Source: Chitinophaga sp. (GTDB taxonomy: Bacteria; Bacteroidota; Bacteroidia; Chitinophagales; Chitinophagaceae). Taken from it: DNA of 64,000 nucleotides. Each line of letters opens with the position of its first letter. Positions within the stretch are counted from its first letter, which is position 1. Of the stretch, positions 31,005-38,815 are shown in pieces. A program made the position numbers and the translations under genes. The DNA lies in the NCBI RefSeq assembly GCF_017745275.1, contig NZ_JAGHZS010000011.1:62001-126000 (forward strand), read 5' to 3'. The notes beneath the pieces were generated by a model. It saw only the letters and a program-made list of their open reading frames with translations. It was not told the DNA's origin and ran no database searches.

Positions 31005-33554
31005 TTATGCGGATAACAGTATTTTCTTTCCATTCACGATCGCGTGGGTAGCGGGAATAGTGCCATACGCTACTTGTAGCGACGGAACACCTTTTTTCCA
31101 ACTCACAGTACCAAAGCCTTTTTCCGTGGCCAGGAAACTGCTAAAATCGCCGATGCGGGAGTCGATGTGCAACACATTGTCTACCGCATCGTAGCGCAGG
31201 CCGGTGAGTCCCTGCAGCAATCCGTAGCTGGACAGGGCCCGCGCATACCAGTGACCACATTCGTATTCATTGAAGGGATTGCGCACGGTGCCATCGTAGC
31301 GTTGGCGACAGGCTCTTACAATCTCCAGTCCCTTTGCTACTTCTCCATGAAACATCAGGTGGGAAGCTACCTGGTATTCGATACCGGTCCATACTTCATT
31401 GCTGTATACAAACGGCAGCGAGAGCATACCTCCTTTGGGCCAGGAGCATAGCAATAGTCCGCCTTCATTGCCGAGGGCATAAGTAGAGCGTTGCGGGTTC
31501 ACATGCTGGCTTAAATCTTTCTTCAGGTTGTAGCGATGTACGGCGAGTAAATGACTTTTCGTTTTTGCCGGATCTGCGGGTTCGTTCATGCCGCATACGC
31601 GTGCCATCCAGCCGCCGAGGATACCATCTGACAGGCAGCCTTCACCGTATTGATATTTAGGTCCTTCTTTTTTCAGCAGTGCAATGGCTTCATCCGCATA
31701 TTGCGTACTGAAAGATTGTGCCTTCACCGGGTCTGGTGCATTGAGTCCCGTCCACTGAATTTTTTGTATGAAGTATTCACCGTTGTAGAGCGAAGTTTCC
31801 AGTTGTTGTTTACCTTTCTCATAGAGGGCCATGTAAGAGGATACATCTTTGCTCAATGCAGTACCCATCAATGCAAATGCCTGCAAAGCGCCCAGGTAGA
31901 AACTGGTGCACATACCGGTGGCGCCCCAGAATTCAATATCATAAGTATTATGATGTGGCTCTTCTACCACTCCTTTGCCACGGGGATCCCAGGTGCGGAT
32001 GCAATAATCCATGCTCACTTTCACCAAGGGATACATTTCCTGCAGCCAGGCGGTATCGCCGCTGATGCGCCATTCGCGGTATACTTTCATGATACCGCCG
32101 AGTTGTCCATCTGCGGCAGCGTGGAAGTTATGCACCAGCGGAGAAATGGGCATGTTGGCGCGGAAGCCCTGGTGTCCTTCGTTATTTTGATTTTCATGGA
32201 ATTCAGTGTAGCGTAAACTTCTTTCCAGGCGTGGGAATAAATGCGGTACTGCCTGCGCATAATTCCATACATGCGTGCACGTACCATGACAACTCCCCCA
32301 GTTATCGCCGGAGCCTTCCCAGCACCAGAAGCGGCCATCGTATTGGCGCATGACGGTAGCTGATTTCAGAATGGTGAGGTTAGCGGCTACTGCTTCCACT
32401 ACTTCAGGAGGTAAGCTGCTTTTATAAAAAGTATTGGTAAACAAAGCGGTTTTCGTATAGAGGTCGGCGTAGTTCTTCTTCCAGTAATCTGTTACTTCAC
32501 CTATATTTTTAAACCGGTTGCTGTACCAGGGTTTGTAATAGTTGCCGAAGGTGCTGGTAGCGTTATCGCCTATACGTAGTTTGGAGTCTGGTACGTACCA
32601 GGCCATCATCAGGCGGATGACTTTCTTTTCGCCGGGCTTCAGTTGAAACGGTACGAAGAGAGAGGCACCTGGCGCATCTTTGTCGACCGGAGGCGTACTG
32701 CGCGTGTTGCCATCTTTCAAAGTATTCCATACCATGGTCAATGGATCAAACCAGCCACCACGGAACCAGCAGTGATCAACCACGGTCCCGGGTTCCGTGG
32801 TAAAAATGGCGAAGTGGCCTTGTTTCTCCGCCGCATGCTCCGTTGCTTCCTGCGACAATATAAACCCATTGGGCATGGCTTTCACCGTATGCAGGGTATC
32901 GGCCTGCCGCATAAAATTGCGGGCATTATAAGAGAAGATGCAGCTTTCTGTTTTGCTGCTGGTATTGGTGAAATGATATTCCAGTGCGCCTACCGGCATG
33001 CTGGCATGATCTTCATCGCCAGGAATGAAAGGACTCCAACCTTTAATGGCCACTTGCACGGGCATCGTAGCATCTTTCAACTGGATATCCGCAAATGGGA
33101 AGCGTGCTTTCATGGTGGCTTCCTTAAAGCGTGGTAGTCCCCAGGTAGCGCCACCAGTGCCTCCCAGGCCGGCATCGCGTTGGCCGAATTTTTTCCAGTC
33201 GGGCACCGCACCTTCCAACACACGTGCTGTACCGCCTTTGATGCTGATGGCAGCAAACATGGCGGGTTCGTAAAACATTTCCGGGTTGTGCCGGATAGAC
33301 ATATGAGAGATGGCGCCTGTGCCTTCCAGGCAAAACATGCCGGCGCCAATACCGCCGATGGGAAAGGCGATGCGATTATTGTATTTTCCTGTATAGGTAT
33401 CGTTAAAGCGGTGGCCGCTCTCCGGTGTGGGTTTACCTGATGCTGCTTCTTCTTCGGAAGACTTTCCCAAAGCTATTACCGGCAGTGCAGAAATACCGAA
33501 GCATGCTACGCCCATATTTCTCAGAAAAGAACGTCGGTTGTTACTTTTTTTCAT
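31005..33554 (-). CDS. GH116 glycoside hydrolase, candidate exo-beta-D-arabinofuranosidase
   Basis: An exported enzyme of 849 residues with a Tat signal (NNRRSFLRNMGV). Residues 50-330 form the GBA2-type N-terminal beta-sandwich (NNRIAFPIGGIGAGMFCLEG). Residues 375-840 form the alpha/alpha barrel. The nucleophile is the Glu of FWCWEGSGDN (about 413) and the acid/base the Asp of HHNTYDIEFWG (about 539), both conserved. GH116 includes beta-glucosidases, beta-xylosidases and, in a soil actinobacterium, an exo-beta-D-arabinofuranosidase acting on mycobacterial D-arabinan. Its linkage by operator to the GH172 gene favours the last. Two ATGs exist at 33560 and 33554; the second starts the Tat signal. 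Confidence 0.85.
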   Translation of the reverse strand: MKKSNNRRSFLRNMGVACFGISALPVIALGKSSEEEAASGKPTPESGHRFNDTYTGKYNNRIAFPIGGIGAGMFCLEGTGAISHMSIRHNPEMFYEPAMFAAISIKGGTARVLEGAVPDWKKFGQRDAGLGGTGGATWGLPRFKEATMKARFPFADIQLKDATMPVQVAIKGWSPFIPGDEDHASMPVGALEYHFTNTSSKTESCIFSYNARNFMRQADTLHTVKAMPNGFILSQEATEHAAEKQGHFAIFTTEPGTVVDHCWFRGGWFDPLTMVWNTLKDGNTRSTPPVDKDAPGASLFVPFQLKPGEKKVIRLMMAWYVPDSKLRIGDNATSTFGNYYKPWYSNRFKNIGEVTDYWKKNYADLYTKTALFTNTFYKSSLPPEVVEAVAANLTILKSATVMRQYDGRFWCWEGSGDNWGSCHGTCTHVWNYAQAVPHLFPRLERSLRYTEFHENQNNEGHQGFRANMPISPLVHNFHAAADGQLGGIMKVYREWRISGDTAWLQEMYPLVKVSMDYCIRTWDPRGKGVVEEPHHNTYDIEFWGATGMCTSFYLGALQAFALMGTALSKDVSSYMALYEKGKQQLETSLYNGEYFIQKIQWTGLNAPDPVKAQSFSTQYADEAIALLKKEGPKYQYGEGCLSDGILGGWMARVCGMNEPADPAKTKSHLLAVHRYNLKKDLSQHVNPQRSTYALGNEGGLLLCSWPKGGMLSLPFVYSNEVWTGIEYQVASHLMFHGEVAKGLEIVRACRQRYDGTVRNPFNEYECGHWYARALSSYGLLQGLTGLRYDAVDNVLHIDSRIGDFSSFLATEKGFGTVSWKKGVPSLQVAYGTIPATHAIVNGKKILLSA

Positions 33555-33678
33555 GTACATGTTATTTTATAAAAGCTGCCGGCAGATATGTAATGCCGGG
33601 CTGTTGAATTCGATACATAGGTTGCCCCAAAGCTGGCGTGCACGCTACTTCATTCCTGTTTTTCATATCCGTGGCCGT

Positions 33679-33704
33679 CATTTGCTTAAACGTTTAAGCA
33701 AATG
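33679..33704 (-). promoter_or_regulatory. LacI-type operator upstream of GH116, perfect 26-bp palindrome
   Basis: The half-site CATTTGCTTAAAC is followed by its exact complement, giving a 26-bp perfect palindrome with the same TTAAACGTTTAA centre as the other three sites. It is the strongest copy and lies 125 bp before the GH116 ATG. The 215-bp gap 33561-33775 holds only this site and an AT-rich upstream stretch. Confidence 0.85.
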
Positions 33705-33775
33705 AACAATAAAAAAAATTACTTTATGCAATGAAACTAAAATAATTTATTTGAGCATCCAAATTTTTTTTGTGA

Positions 33776-34498
33776 TCAGGATCGTTGTTTGAGCATTACT
33801 TCGGTATCAATACCATCATCATTGATTTCAATAATCCGGTAACCGAAAAATTTGTGGTCCATTTCGAGTGTGGCGGCGTCTTTTACAAACTGCACAGAAA
33901 CAGCGGGAGTCACATACTGTTGAATATGGCCCTGGGTTTGTTCATCGTCGAGGTGCAGATGTCCGCAGAAGATGTATACGTTGTTCGGGTGCTGCTGCAA
34001 TACGGCGGCAATATCATCGCGGCCTTTGAGTGGGAAAGCACGGTCTACTTCCGCATTCACACCAAGTATAGGATGATGTACAAACAGGATTACTTTTTTA
34101 TTGGTTTGCATTTCCTGTTTGAACCATTCCAGTTGTGCCGCGCTGATTTCTTCAGCGGAGGAGTCCAGGAAAATATGTTTGTAGCCGTTGTGTTCCTCGG
34201 AGTAATACATCTCCTCCCTGCCTGATGGCAAAGGATTGTAGTAAGTGATGACTTCTTTGAATTTGTCGTGGTTACCCAGCGTGAGCTTCACACTACCGGC
34301 GTATTGGCGCAGCAGGTCGAAGGTAAAAGTATGCGACGCTTTATCGCCTATATCGCCACCAATCACTACGTTTTTGATACCGGCGGCATGTACTTCCTGC
34401 AACATATTTTTCATGTCTTCCCTGACGTTTACAGGGAAATTAGCGAGCCCGGCTTCATCCAGATGGGGGTCAGTAATGTAGGCGATCACATTTTTCAT
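33776..34498 (-). CDS. Calcineurin-like metallophosphoesterase
   Basis: A 240-residue cytoplasmic phosphoesterase with all five metal motifs: TDPHLD near residue 10, GGDIGD near 47, GNHD near 76, VHHPILG near 140 and GHLHLD near 179. It belongs to the CpdA/Icc-like group, which hydrolyses phosphodiesters such as cyclic AMP, though many members act on other substrates. There is no signal peptide. A TATATTTA element (minus strand, 34515-34522) lies 17 bp before the ATG. It appears to be a single gene unrelated to the sugar locus upstream. Confidence 0.88.
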   Translation of the reverse strand: MKNVIAYITDPHLDEAGLANFPVNVREDMKNMLQEVHAAGIKNVVIGGDIGDKASHTFTFDLLRQYAGSVKLTLGNHDKFKEVITYYNPLPSGREEMYYSEEHNGYKHIFLDSSAEEISAAQLEWFKQEMQTNKKVILFVHHPILGVNAEVDRAFPLKGRDDIAAVLQQHPNNVYIFCGHLHLDDEQTQGHIQQYVTPAVSVQFVKDAATLEMDHKFFGYRIIEINDDGIDTEVMLKQRS

Positions 34499-34535
34499 AT
34501 GAGTGGATTATGATTAAATATAAGGATTCCTTTGC

Positions 34536-34582
34536 GAAAAAAAACAGACAGCCGACCCACATTATTGTGGATTGGCTGTCTA
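34536..34582 (-). terminator. Intrinsic terminator after the NmrA-type gene
   Basis: On the minus strand a stem (AGACAGCC with GGCTGTCT, extended by CCAC/GTGG inside) is followed by a run of eight Ts. It lies just after the stop of the gene at 34599. Confidence 0.85.
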
Positions 34583-34598
34583 TTTAAATTTTCTGGTT

Positions 34599-35471
34599 TT
34601 ACTTAAACCAGGCGGCATAGTCCTGCACAAAAGCTTCCGCGGTACGTGCCGGTTTCTGAAGAATATCTGACACCGCACTACTTACCAATGCGGCGTCTCC
34701 ATTACGCTGCACTTCCGCGTATGCCATAAACGTTTGCACTCCCCAGGGAGGTAATCCTTTCTGCTCCAGCCGTTGCCGGCCTTCTTCCAACGTGAGCGGA
34801 ATATAAGTCACGGGGCCCGCTGCCACTGCACTCAGCATGGTTGCCAATTGGGCATAATTGATGGCCTCTCCACCTGTAAGCATATACGTATTACCTGCAT
34901 GATCCGCCGGTGCTTTCAAAATCGTACCCGCCACTTCTGCAATGTCTCTCAGATCAATATATGCCCGCTTCCCATCGCCGGTAGCTTCCTCGATAGTACG
35001 CTGCGATTTCACCCGCTGAGAAAATTCTCCTAACCAGTTTTGCATAAAACCGGTAGGCCGCAATATTGTCCACAGAATACCGGCCGCTTTCAGGTAGTCT
35101 TCTACAGCGCCATGTGACGCCGCAATAGCAGAACTGCCTATGCTGCTACCCACCGCGGCCGAAGAGAGTTTCACGATGTGTGCAACTCCGGTTTCCACCG
35201 CCACCTGGATAACCTGTTGCTGTTCTGTCACGAAATGATTGCCCATGGCCGATGACAGGAACACCGCATTACTATGATCCATCGTTTTATATAAACTGTC
35301 TTTATCAAACATATCTGCAACTACCCATTCCACAAAAGGCAGTGCTACTGCCTTACTTTTATCACGCGTCACGGCAATAGCCGGGATACCTTCTGCCGAC
35401 AGAAAATTGAGCAATGCACTACCTATCTTTCCGGTAGCACCAAATACAGTGACATACTGATTGTTTTCCAT
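34599..35471 (-). CDS. NmrA-family NAD(P)-binding protein, divergent from an AraC regulator
   Basis: A 290-residue atypical SDR. The Rossmann motif is VFGATGKIGSALL near residue 10, with the strand HIVKLSSAAVGSS near 95 and ILRPTGFMQNWLGEF near 140. It is probably an NAD(P)H-dependent quinone or azo-type reductase or a redox sensor. It has its own TAACTTTG promoter element and a strong terminator. A pair of direct repeats between it and the divergent AraC gene suggests that the AraC protein controls it. Confidence 0.82.
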   Translation of the reverse strand: MENNQYVTVFGATGKIGSALLNFLSAEGIPAIAVTRDKSKAVALPFVEWVVADMFDKDSLYKTMDHSNAVFLSSAMGNHFVTEQQQVIQVAVETGVAHIVKLSSAAVGSSIGSSAIAASHGAVEDYLKAAGILWTILRPTGFMQNWLGEFSQRVKSQRTIEEATGDGKRAYIDLRDIAEVAGTILKAPADHAGNTYMLTGGEAINYAQLATMLSAVAAGPVTYIPLTLEEGRQRLEQKGLPPWGVQTFMAYAEVQRNGDAALVSSAVSDILQKPARTAEAFVQDYAAWFK

Positions 35472-35494
35472 TTTATTGATTTAATTTAGTAAGC

Positions 35495-35502
35495 CAAAGT
35501 TA
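35495..35502 (-). promoter_or_regulatory. Promoter -7 element for the NmrA-type gene
   Basis: The minus strand reads TAACTTTG, a full match to TAnnTTTG, 24 bp before the ATG at 35471. The AraC-type direct repeats begin 23 bp further upstream, a position suited to activation. Confidence 0.6.
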
Positions 35503-35524
35503 GCCGCCTGTTGCCCCCACCGGT

Positions 35525-35563
35525 TAACGCAAAAGGAAGTTTCATCAACGCAAAAAGAAGTTT
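35525..35563 (+). promoter_or_regulatory. Direct-repeat operator, probable AraC-family binding site
   Basis: AACGCAAAAGGAAGTTT at 35525-35541 and AACGCAAAAAGAAGTTT at 35547-35563 differ at one base and are spaced 22 bp apart, two helical turns. Such direct repeats are the usual form of AraC-family sites. The second copy ends 1 bp before the ATG of the AraC gene, suggesting autoregulation. Confidence 0.7.
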
Positions 35564-35564
35564 T

Positions 35565-36488
35565 ATGCTCAGCAGTTGCCAAACAGGTAGTACCGACTCT
35601 GCACCCGTACAGGAAAAGCAGGTGCACCTTCATGACAGTACCGGGTTTCAGATCCAACTGGAAGAATTATCCCTCCGGGAAATTGACTTTCGCTGGGGGA
35701 ACTATCATAACCCTACCCCAAAAGTGATGACCTTCCAACCTGCTAAAAAAGCTATTGTATCCCATTTCCGTTTACAGGATGATACGCCCGCAGCTACCGC
35801 CATAGCTGAAAAACAGTTTGTGATATACCGGGAATCACCGACACCTTATGATTTGACAGTAGCAGCTACTCCGCACAAAAACCGTTTGTTTTTTGAGCTG
35901 ATGTTGTCAGAAAATTTCTATCAGCAACTATTCACGGAAGAAAGCCCTTTTATGCGGCGATTCGTTCAAGATGGTACCTTTAATCAGCCCTCCCCTGCCT
36001 TCACTGCCCGGATGTTACCTGCCATGCAAGGCATCATTAACAACCTGCAACAGGCACCTTACCAGGGTCATCTGAAAGCAGTATATCTCGAAGCTAAAGC
36101 CATCGAGCTTTTTCTGATGCAAGTGAAACAACTGGACGATATACATCTCCCAAAAAAAATCACCATACCCGGAAAAGATATAGCCAGCCTACACGAAATC
36201 AAAGACTATATCACCCAACATTTTGATCGGCCATTATCCCTGATGGAACTGGCGCGCAAAGCAGGTATTAACCAAATGAAACTTAAAACCGGTTTTAAGG
36301 AATTATTCAACACCACCGTATTTGGATACCTCAGCGATATCCGTATGCAGGAAGCAAAACGACTGCTACAAGAGGAGAAACTATATGTGAGCGAGGTGGC
36401 AGACAGGATTGGATATAAACATCCACATCATTTTACAGCCGCATTCAGGAAGAAGTTTGGACAGTTGCCGCGGGATATACGGAAATAA
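35565..36488 (+). CDS. AraC-family transcriptional regulator
   Basis: About 307 residues from the ATG at 35565 (MLSSCQTGST). The N-terminal 200 residues are an unrecognised sensor domain. The C-terminal 100 residues hold the two AraC helix-turn-helix units: PLSLMELARKAGINQMKLKTGFKELF, and VSEVADRIGYKHPHHFTAAFRKKFG. The open frame continues back to a TTG at 35511, but that would translate the direct-repeat operator, so the ATG is preferred. Divergent from an NmrA-type reductase gene, its probable target; the inducer is unknown. Confidence 0.88.
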   Translation: MLSSCQTGSTDSAPVQEKQVHLHDSTGFQIQLEELSLREIDFRWGNYHNPTPKVMTFQPAKKAIVSHFRLQDDTPAATAIAEKQFVIYRESPTPYDLTVAATPHKNRLFFELMLSENFYQQLFTEESPFMRRFVQDGTFNQPSPAFTARMLPAMQGIINNLQQAPYQGHLKAVYLEAKAIELFLMQVKQLDDIHLPKKITIPGKDIASLHEIKDYITQHFDRPLSLMELARKAGINQMKLKTGFKELFNTTVFGYLSDIRMQEAKRLLQEEKLYVSEVADRIGYKHPHHFTAAFRKKFGQLPRDIRK

Positions 36489-36535
36489 AAATAGTGGCTC
36501 ACCGAAGGCAAACCACTATTCTCCTTACCGGTAAT

Positions 36536-37162
36536 TTATTTTGTAATCACGCCTTTCTTCAGCATATCTGCAATCACCGTTTTACTAAAACTAGTGGCTA
36601 GTGCCGATGCATTGGAAGGATCAAATGTTTTTGCCTGGGCAGAATAGTCAAGGGTTTCGCCCTTTGAAGAATAGAGGTTAGCCTCCAGTGTATAATCCAC
36701 CGAAGTATTGTAATAACCCGGTGTATACGTACGGTTATAAATTACCCGGTAATAAGGATACCAGTGGCTACGCACCATCGCAAACGGCGTATAAGACATC
36801 CGTCCTGGCGAATAATATCTTTCCTTATTCTTATCCAATAAAGAAAGAATCATGACCCCGTCAAAACCTTTATCACTGATCTGGTTCACTGCCTCAGCTT
36901 CAGAAAGATTCTCAAATGTTTTAGGTCCGAAAATACTGGTAGCTGTTGCCGCCGACATGCCATTAGCAGTCAGTTGCTGCGACATCGCATTTTCAAGATT
37001 CTCCCGGATGTCGCGGTCCTTTGAGCCGGCCATGCCGATGACCAGGATCTTGCTGAACTTTTGCGGTTGTAAGGCGGGATCTTTCCAGGATGAGATCAGA
37101 TTGGTAGAGGTACATCCGGCAAATACAATGGCAATTAGAAACAATAGTTGCGTGTTTTTCAT
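36536..37162 (-). CDS. Uncharacterised lipoprotein
   Basis: A 208-residue lipoprotein from the ATG at 37162: MKNTQLLFLIAIVFAGCTS, lipobox FAGC with Cys17. The mature part opens with LISSWKDPALQPQKFSKILVIGM, then a helical DIRENLENAMSQQL and a beta-rich half with many tyrosines (YYSPGRMSYTPF, YYRVIYNRTYTPGYY). Small DUF4136-like lipoproteins share this size and opening, but I am not certain of the family. Likely anchored in the envelope; function unknown. The frame extends to a TTG at 37210. The 214-bp gap upstream (37163-37376) shows no gene. Confidence 0.6.
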   Translation of the reverse strand: MKNTQLLFLIAIVFAGCTSTNLISSWKDPALQPQKFSKILVIGMAGSKDRDIRENLENAMSQQLTANGMSAATATSIFGPKTFENLSEAEAVNQISDKGFDGVMILSLLDKNKERYYSPGRMSYTPFAMVRSHWYPYYRVIYNRTYTPGYYNTSVDYTLEANLYSSKGETLDYSAQAKTFDPSNASALATSFSKTVIADMLKKGVITK

Positions 37163-37376
37163 AAGAGATACTTGTGAAGTGGTTAATGGCGCTTTCGGAG
37201 TGCATGACAAAGCTATATATTCACGATTTGTTCTGGTGCTCAGGTGGACAACAAGCGGAGAAGGGATTTTGTTTACGTCAGGATTATTCTGCTCTTAAAC
37301 GGCGCGGTTTTGTTGAAATTGTTGTGTCAGGTGATTTTGCAGGAAGGAACATTTAATAAAACAACCCATACCTTTT

Positions 37377-37817
37377 TCAAAAAAAATATTCTATTGGGTC
37401 TGATTCATTGGTCGCTATTTCACCCTTTACAAGTCCCTTCAAATATTCTAACACTTTTATAAGCCTTACAGCTTCAATATTAATCCCATCAAGTACAAAG
37501 GCGTTTTTTACGCTATCGTAGAGTTTAGTATTGCGCAGGTCTGACTCAACTTTACTTAATATTTCTATAGTTTGATCCAGCAATTTTATAAATAACAGCG
37601 TCCTTTCATCATTCGTTAAAAACAAATCCAGTTCTAAATCCACAAAGCCATAAAACTCTCCGGCTGCATTTTTCTTTATTAAATTCTCAAACTCTATTGC
37701 CCATGAAGGCAGCTCAGGTTCCGACATTTTAGCATATAGAAAAATAAGGGTTAAGTTTAAAATATTATCCTTTATCCAAAATCCGTTGCCCTTAAAATTG
37801 ATAAAACTACTCGCCAT
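37377..37817 (-). CDS. Small orphan protein, immunity-protein-like
   Basis: A 146-residue soluble protein without signal peptide, in a strongly AT-rich stretch unlike its neighbours. It is mostly helical and acidic: ELPSWAIEFENLIKKNAAGEF, VDLELDLFLTNDERTLLFIKLLDQTIEIL and IEAVRLIKVLEYLKGL. Opening residues FWIKDNILNLTLIFLYA resemble those of several immunity proteins for polymorphic toxins, but no specific family is assigned. No toxin gene is adjacent. It is grouped with two other small orphan genes on the same strand. Confidence 0.55.
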   Translation of the reverse strand: MASSFINFKGNGFWIKDNILNLTLIFLYAKMSEPELPSWAIEFENLIKKNAAGEFYGFVDLELDLFLTNDERTLLFIKLLDQTIEILSKVESDLRNTKLYDSVKNAFVLDGINIEAVRLIKVLEYLKGLVKGEIATNESDPIEYFF

Positions 37818-37902
37818 ATTTAATTATCTCTTATTGTCATCCATCTATTTGTAAGAAATCTTATAAACCCTAATAATCAATTTGAAGTCCCACCTAATTA
37901 CT

Positions 37903-38115
37903 TCACACCTTTCTCCAATTAGCTACGATAGCTACGATAACCATAACTATCACCGTTACAACCACCCCAACTCCAGCATTCCCCCCATCTTCATCAAGGA
38001 GTATTTGCTTATATGAGCGTTTTCTTCGCATAAATATCCACCTCATAAATGCACCAGGGATGGAGAAAAGAATGAGAACAATACCTTCAACTATTATTTC
38101 CAGGATGAACTGCAT
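37903..38115 (-). CDS. Small two-helix membrane protein
   Basis: A 70-residue protein with a hydrophobic N-terminal segment (FILEIIVEGIVLILFSIPGAF), a basic middle (RWIFMRRKRSYKQ), and a second hydrophobic segment near the C-terminus (VVVTVIVMVIVAIVANW). It starts with ATG. Function unknown. Its base composition and company suggest it arrived with the flanking orphan genes. Confidence 0.5.
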   Translation of the reverse strand: MQFILEIIVEGIVLILFSIPGAFMRWIFMRRKRSYKQILLDEDGGNAGVGVVVTVIVMVIVAIVANWRKV

Positions 38116-38233
38116 TGGTAAAATATTAGTTCATTTAAAAATCCTTCATTATCAAAATATACTTATAACATGCTACTACCTGGCCAGCAACAAAAAAATT
38201 CAATAACACCGGGAGTCAAAATCTAAACCCATT

Positions 38234-38617
38234 TTAGTTAATTTCCTTTTCTAATATTTCCCTTGCAACGAGATGAAGTTCTTCATTCACTTCTCGTTCT
38301 GTAGGACAATCCCTAATCCTCTCCAGTGAAAAAAGTAGCTCCTCATCTAATTTTACAGGGGCAATTGCTATCAGACTCTTCATAATGCCAAACTTCCATT
38401 CTTCATCATTAGATAAAAGAATATCCAACAAATTGTCTTTAATTTCATTAACGTGGGGAGCCAAATAAGCACCAACTTCACTTGCAACATCCCAGTGCAG
38501 ATCTTGCAGGCATCCCAGTAAATATGAAACCTCTGCCTTCACATCCTCAAATGATTTATGCTTCAGTATTTCAACTGCACTTAGATCATCCTTTGTCTTT
38601 GGAATATAATCCTTCAT
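38234..38617 (-). CDS. DUF5071-like protein, probable orphan immunity protein
   Basis: A 127-residue protein from the ATG at 38617. The pattern MKDYIPKTKDDLSAVEIL, then LLGCLQDLHWDVASEVGAYLAPHVNEI and WKFGIMKSLIAI matches my recollection of DUF5071 proteins, small helical-repeat proteins often found among immunity genes. No partner toxin is in the window. The frame extends to a TTG two codons upstream. Base composition is AT-rich compared with the flanking loci. Confidence 0.6.
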   Translation of the reverse strand: MKDYIPKTKDDLSAVEILKHKSFEDVKAEVSYLLGCLQDLHWDVASEVGAYLAPHVNEIKDNLLDILLSNDEEWKFGIMKSLIAIAPVKLDEELLFSLERIRDCPTEREVNEELHLVAREILEKEIN

Positions 38618-38730
38618 ATTCAATGGTATAAAGATTTAAACAATGAACCCTGCAAACGGACATTGGGTATCAAGATGAAGGTATTAAAATATTCATACCA
38701 AAAACATTCTTTAATCTTATCTACATAAAA

Positions 38731-38804
38731 AGAAATACGAATTTGAGAGAAGATAAAAGCAAATACTTTTTCGCTCCAATCTTTCCACAAATCCGTATTT
38801 CCGC
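38731..38804. repeat. Decayed GAATTAC-type palindromic element
   Basis: TTTCGCTCCAATCTTTCC followed by ACAAATCCGTATTTC resembles the right half of the element at 56604-56763 with several changes. AATACGAATTTGAGAGAAGATA at 38731 onward resembles a diverged left arm. The gap 38624-38815 otherwise shows nothing. As with other copies, it adjoins a gene stop, that of the SusD at 38816. Confidence 0.4.
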
Positions 38805-38815
38805 TGTTCGCAATA

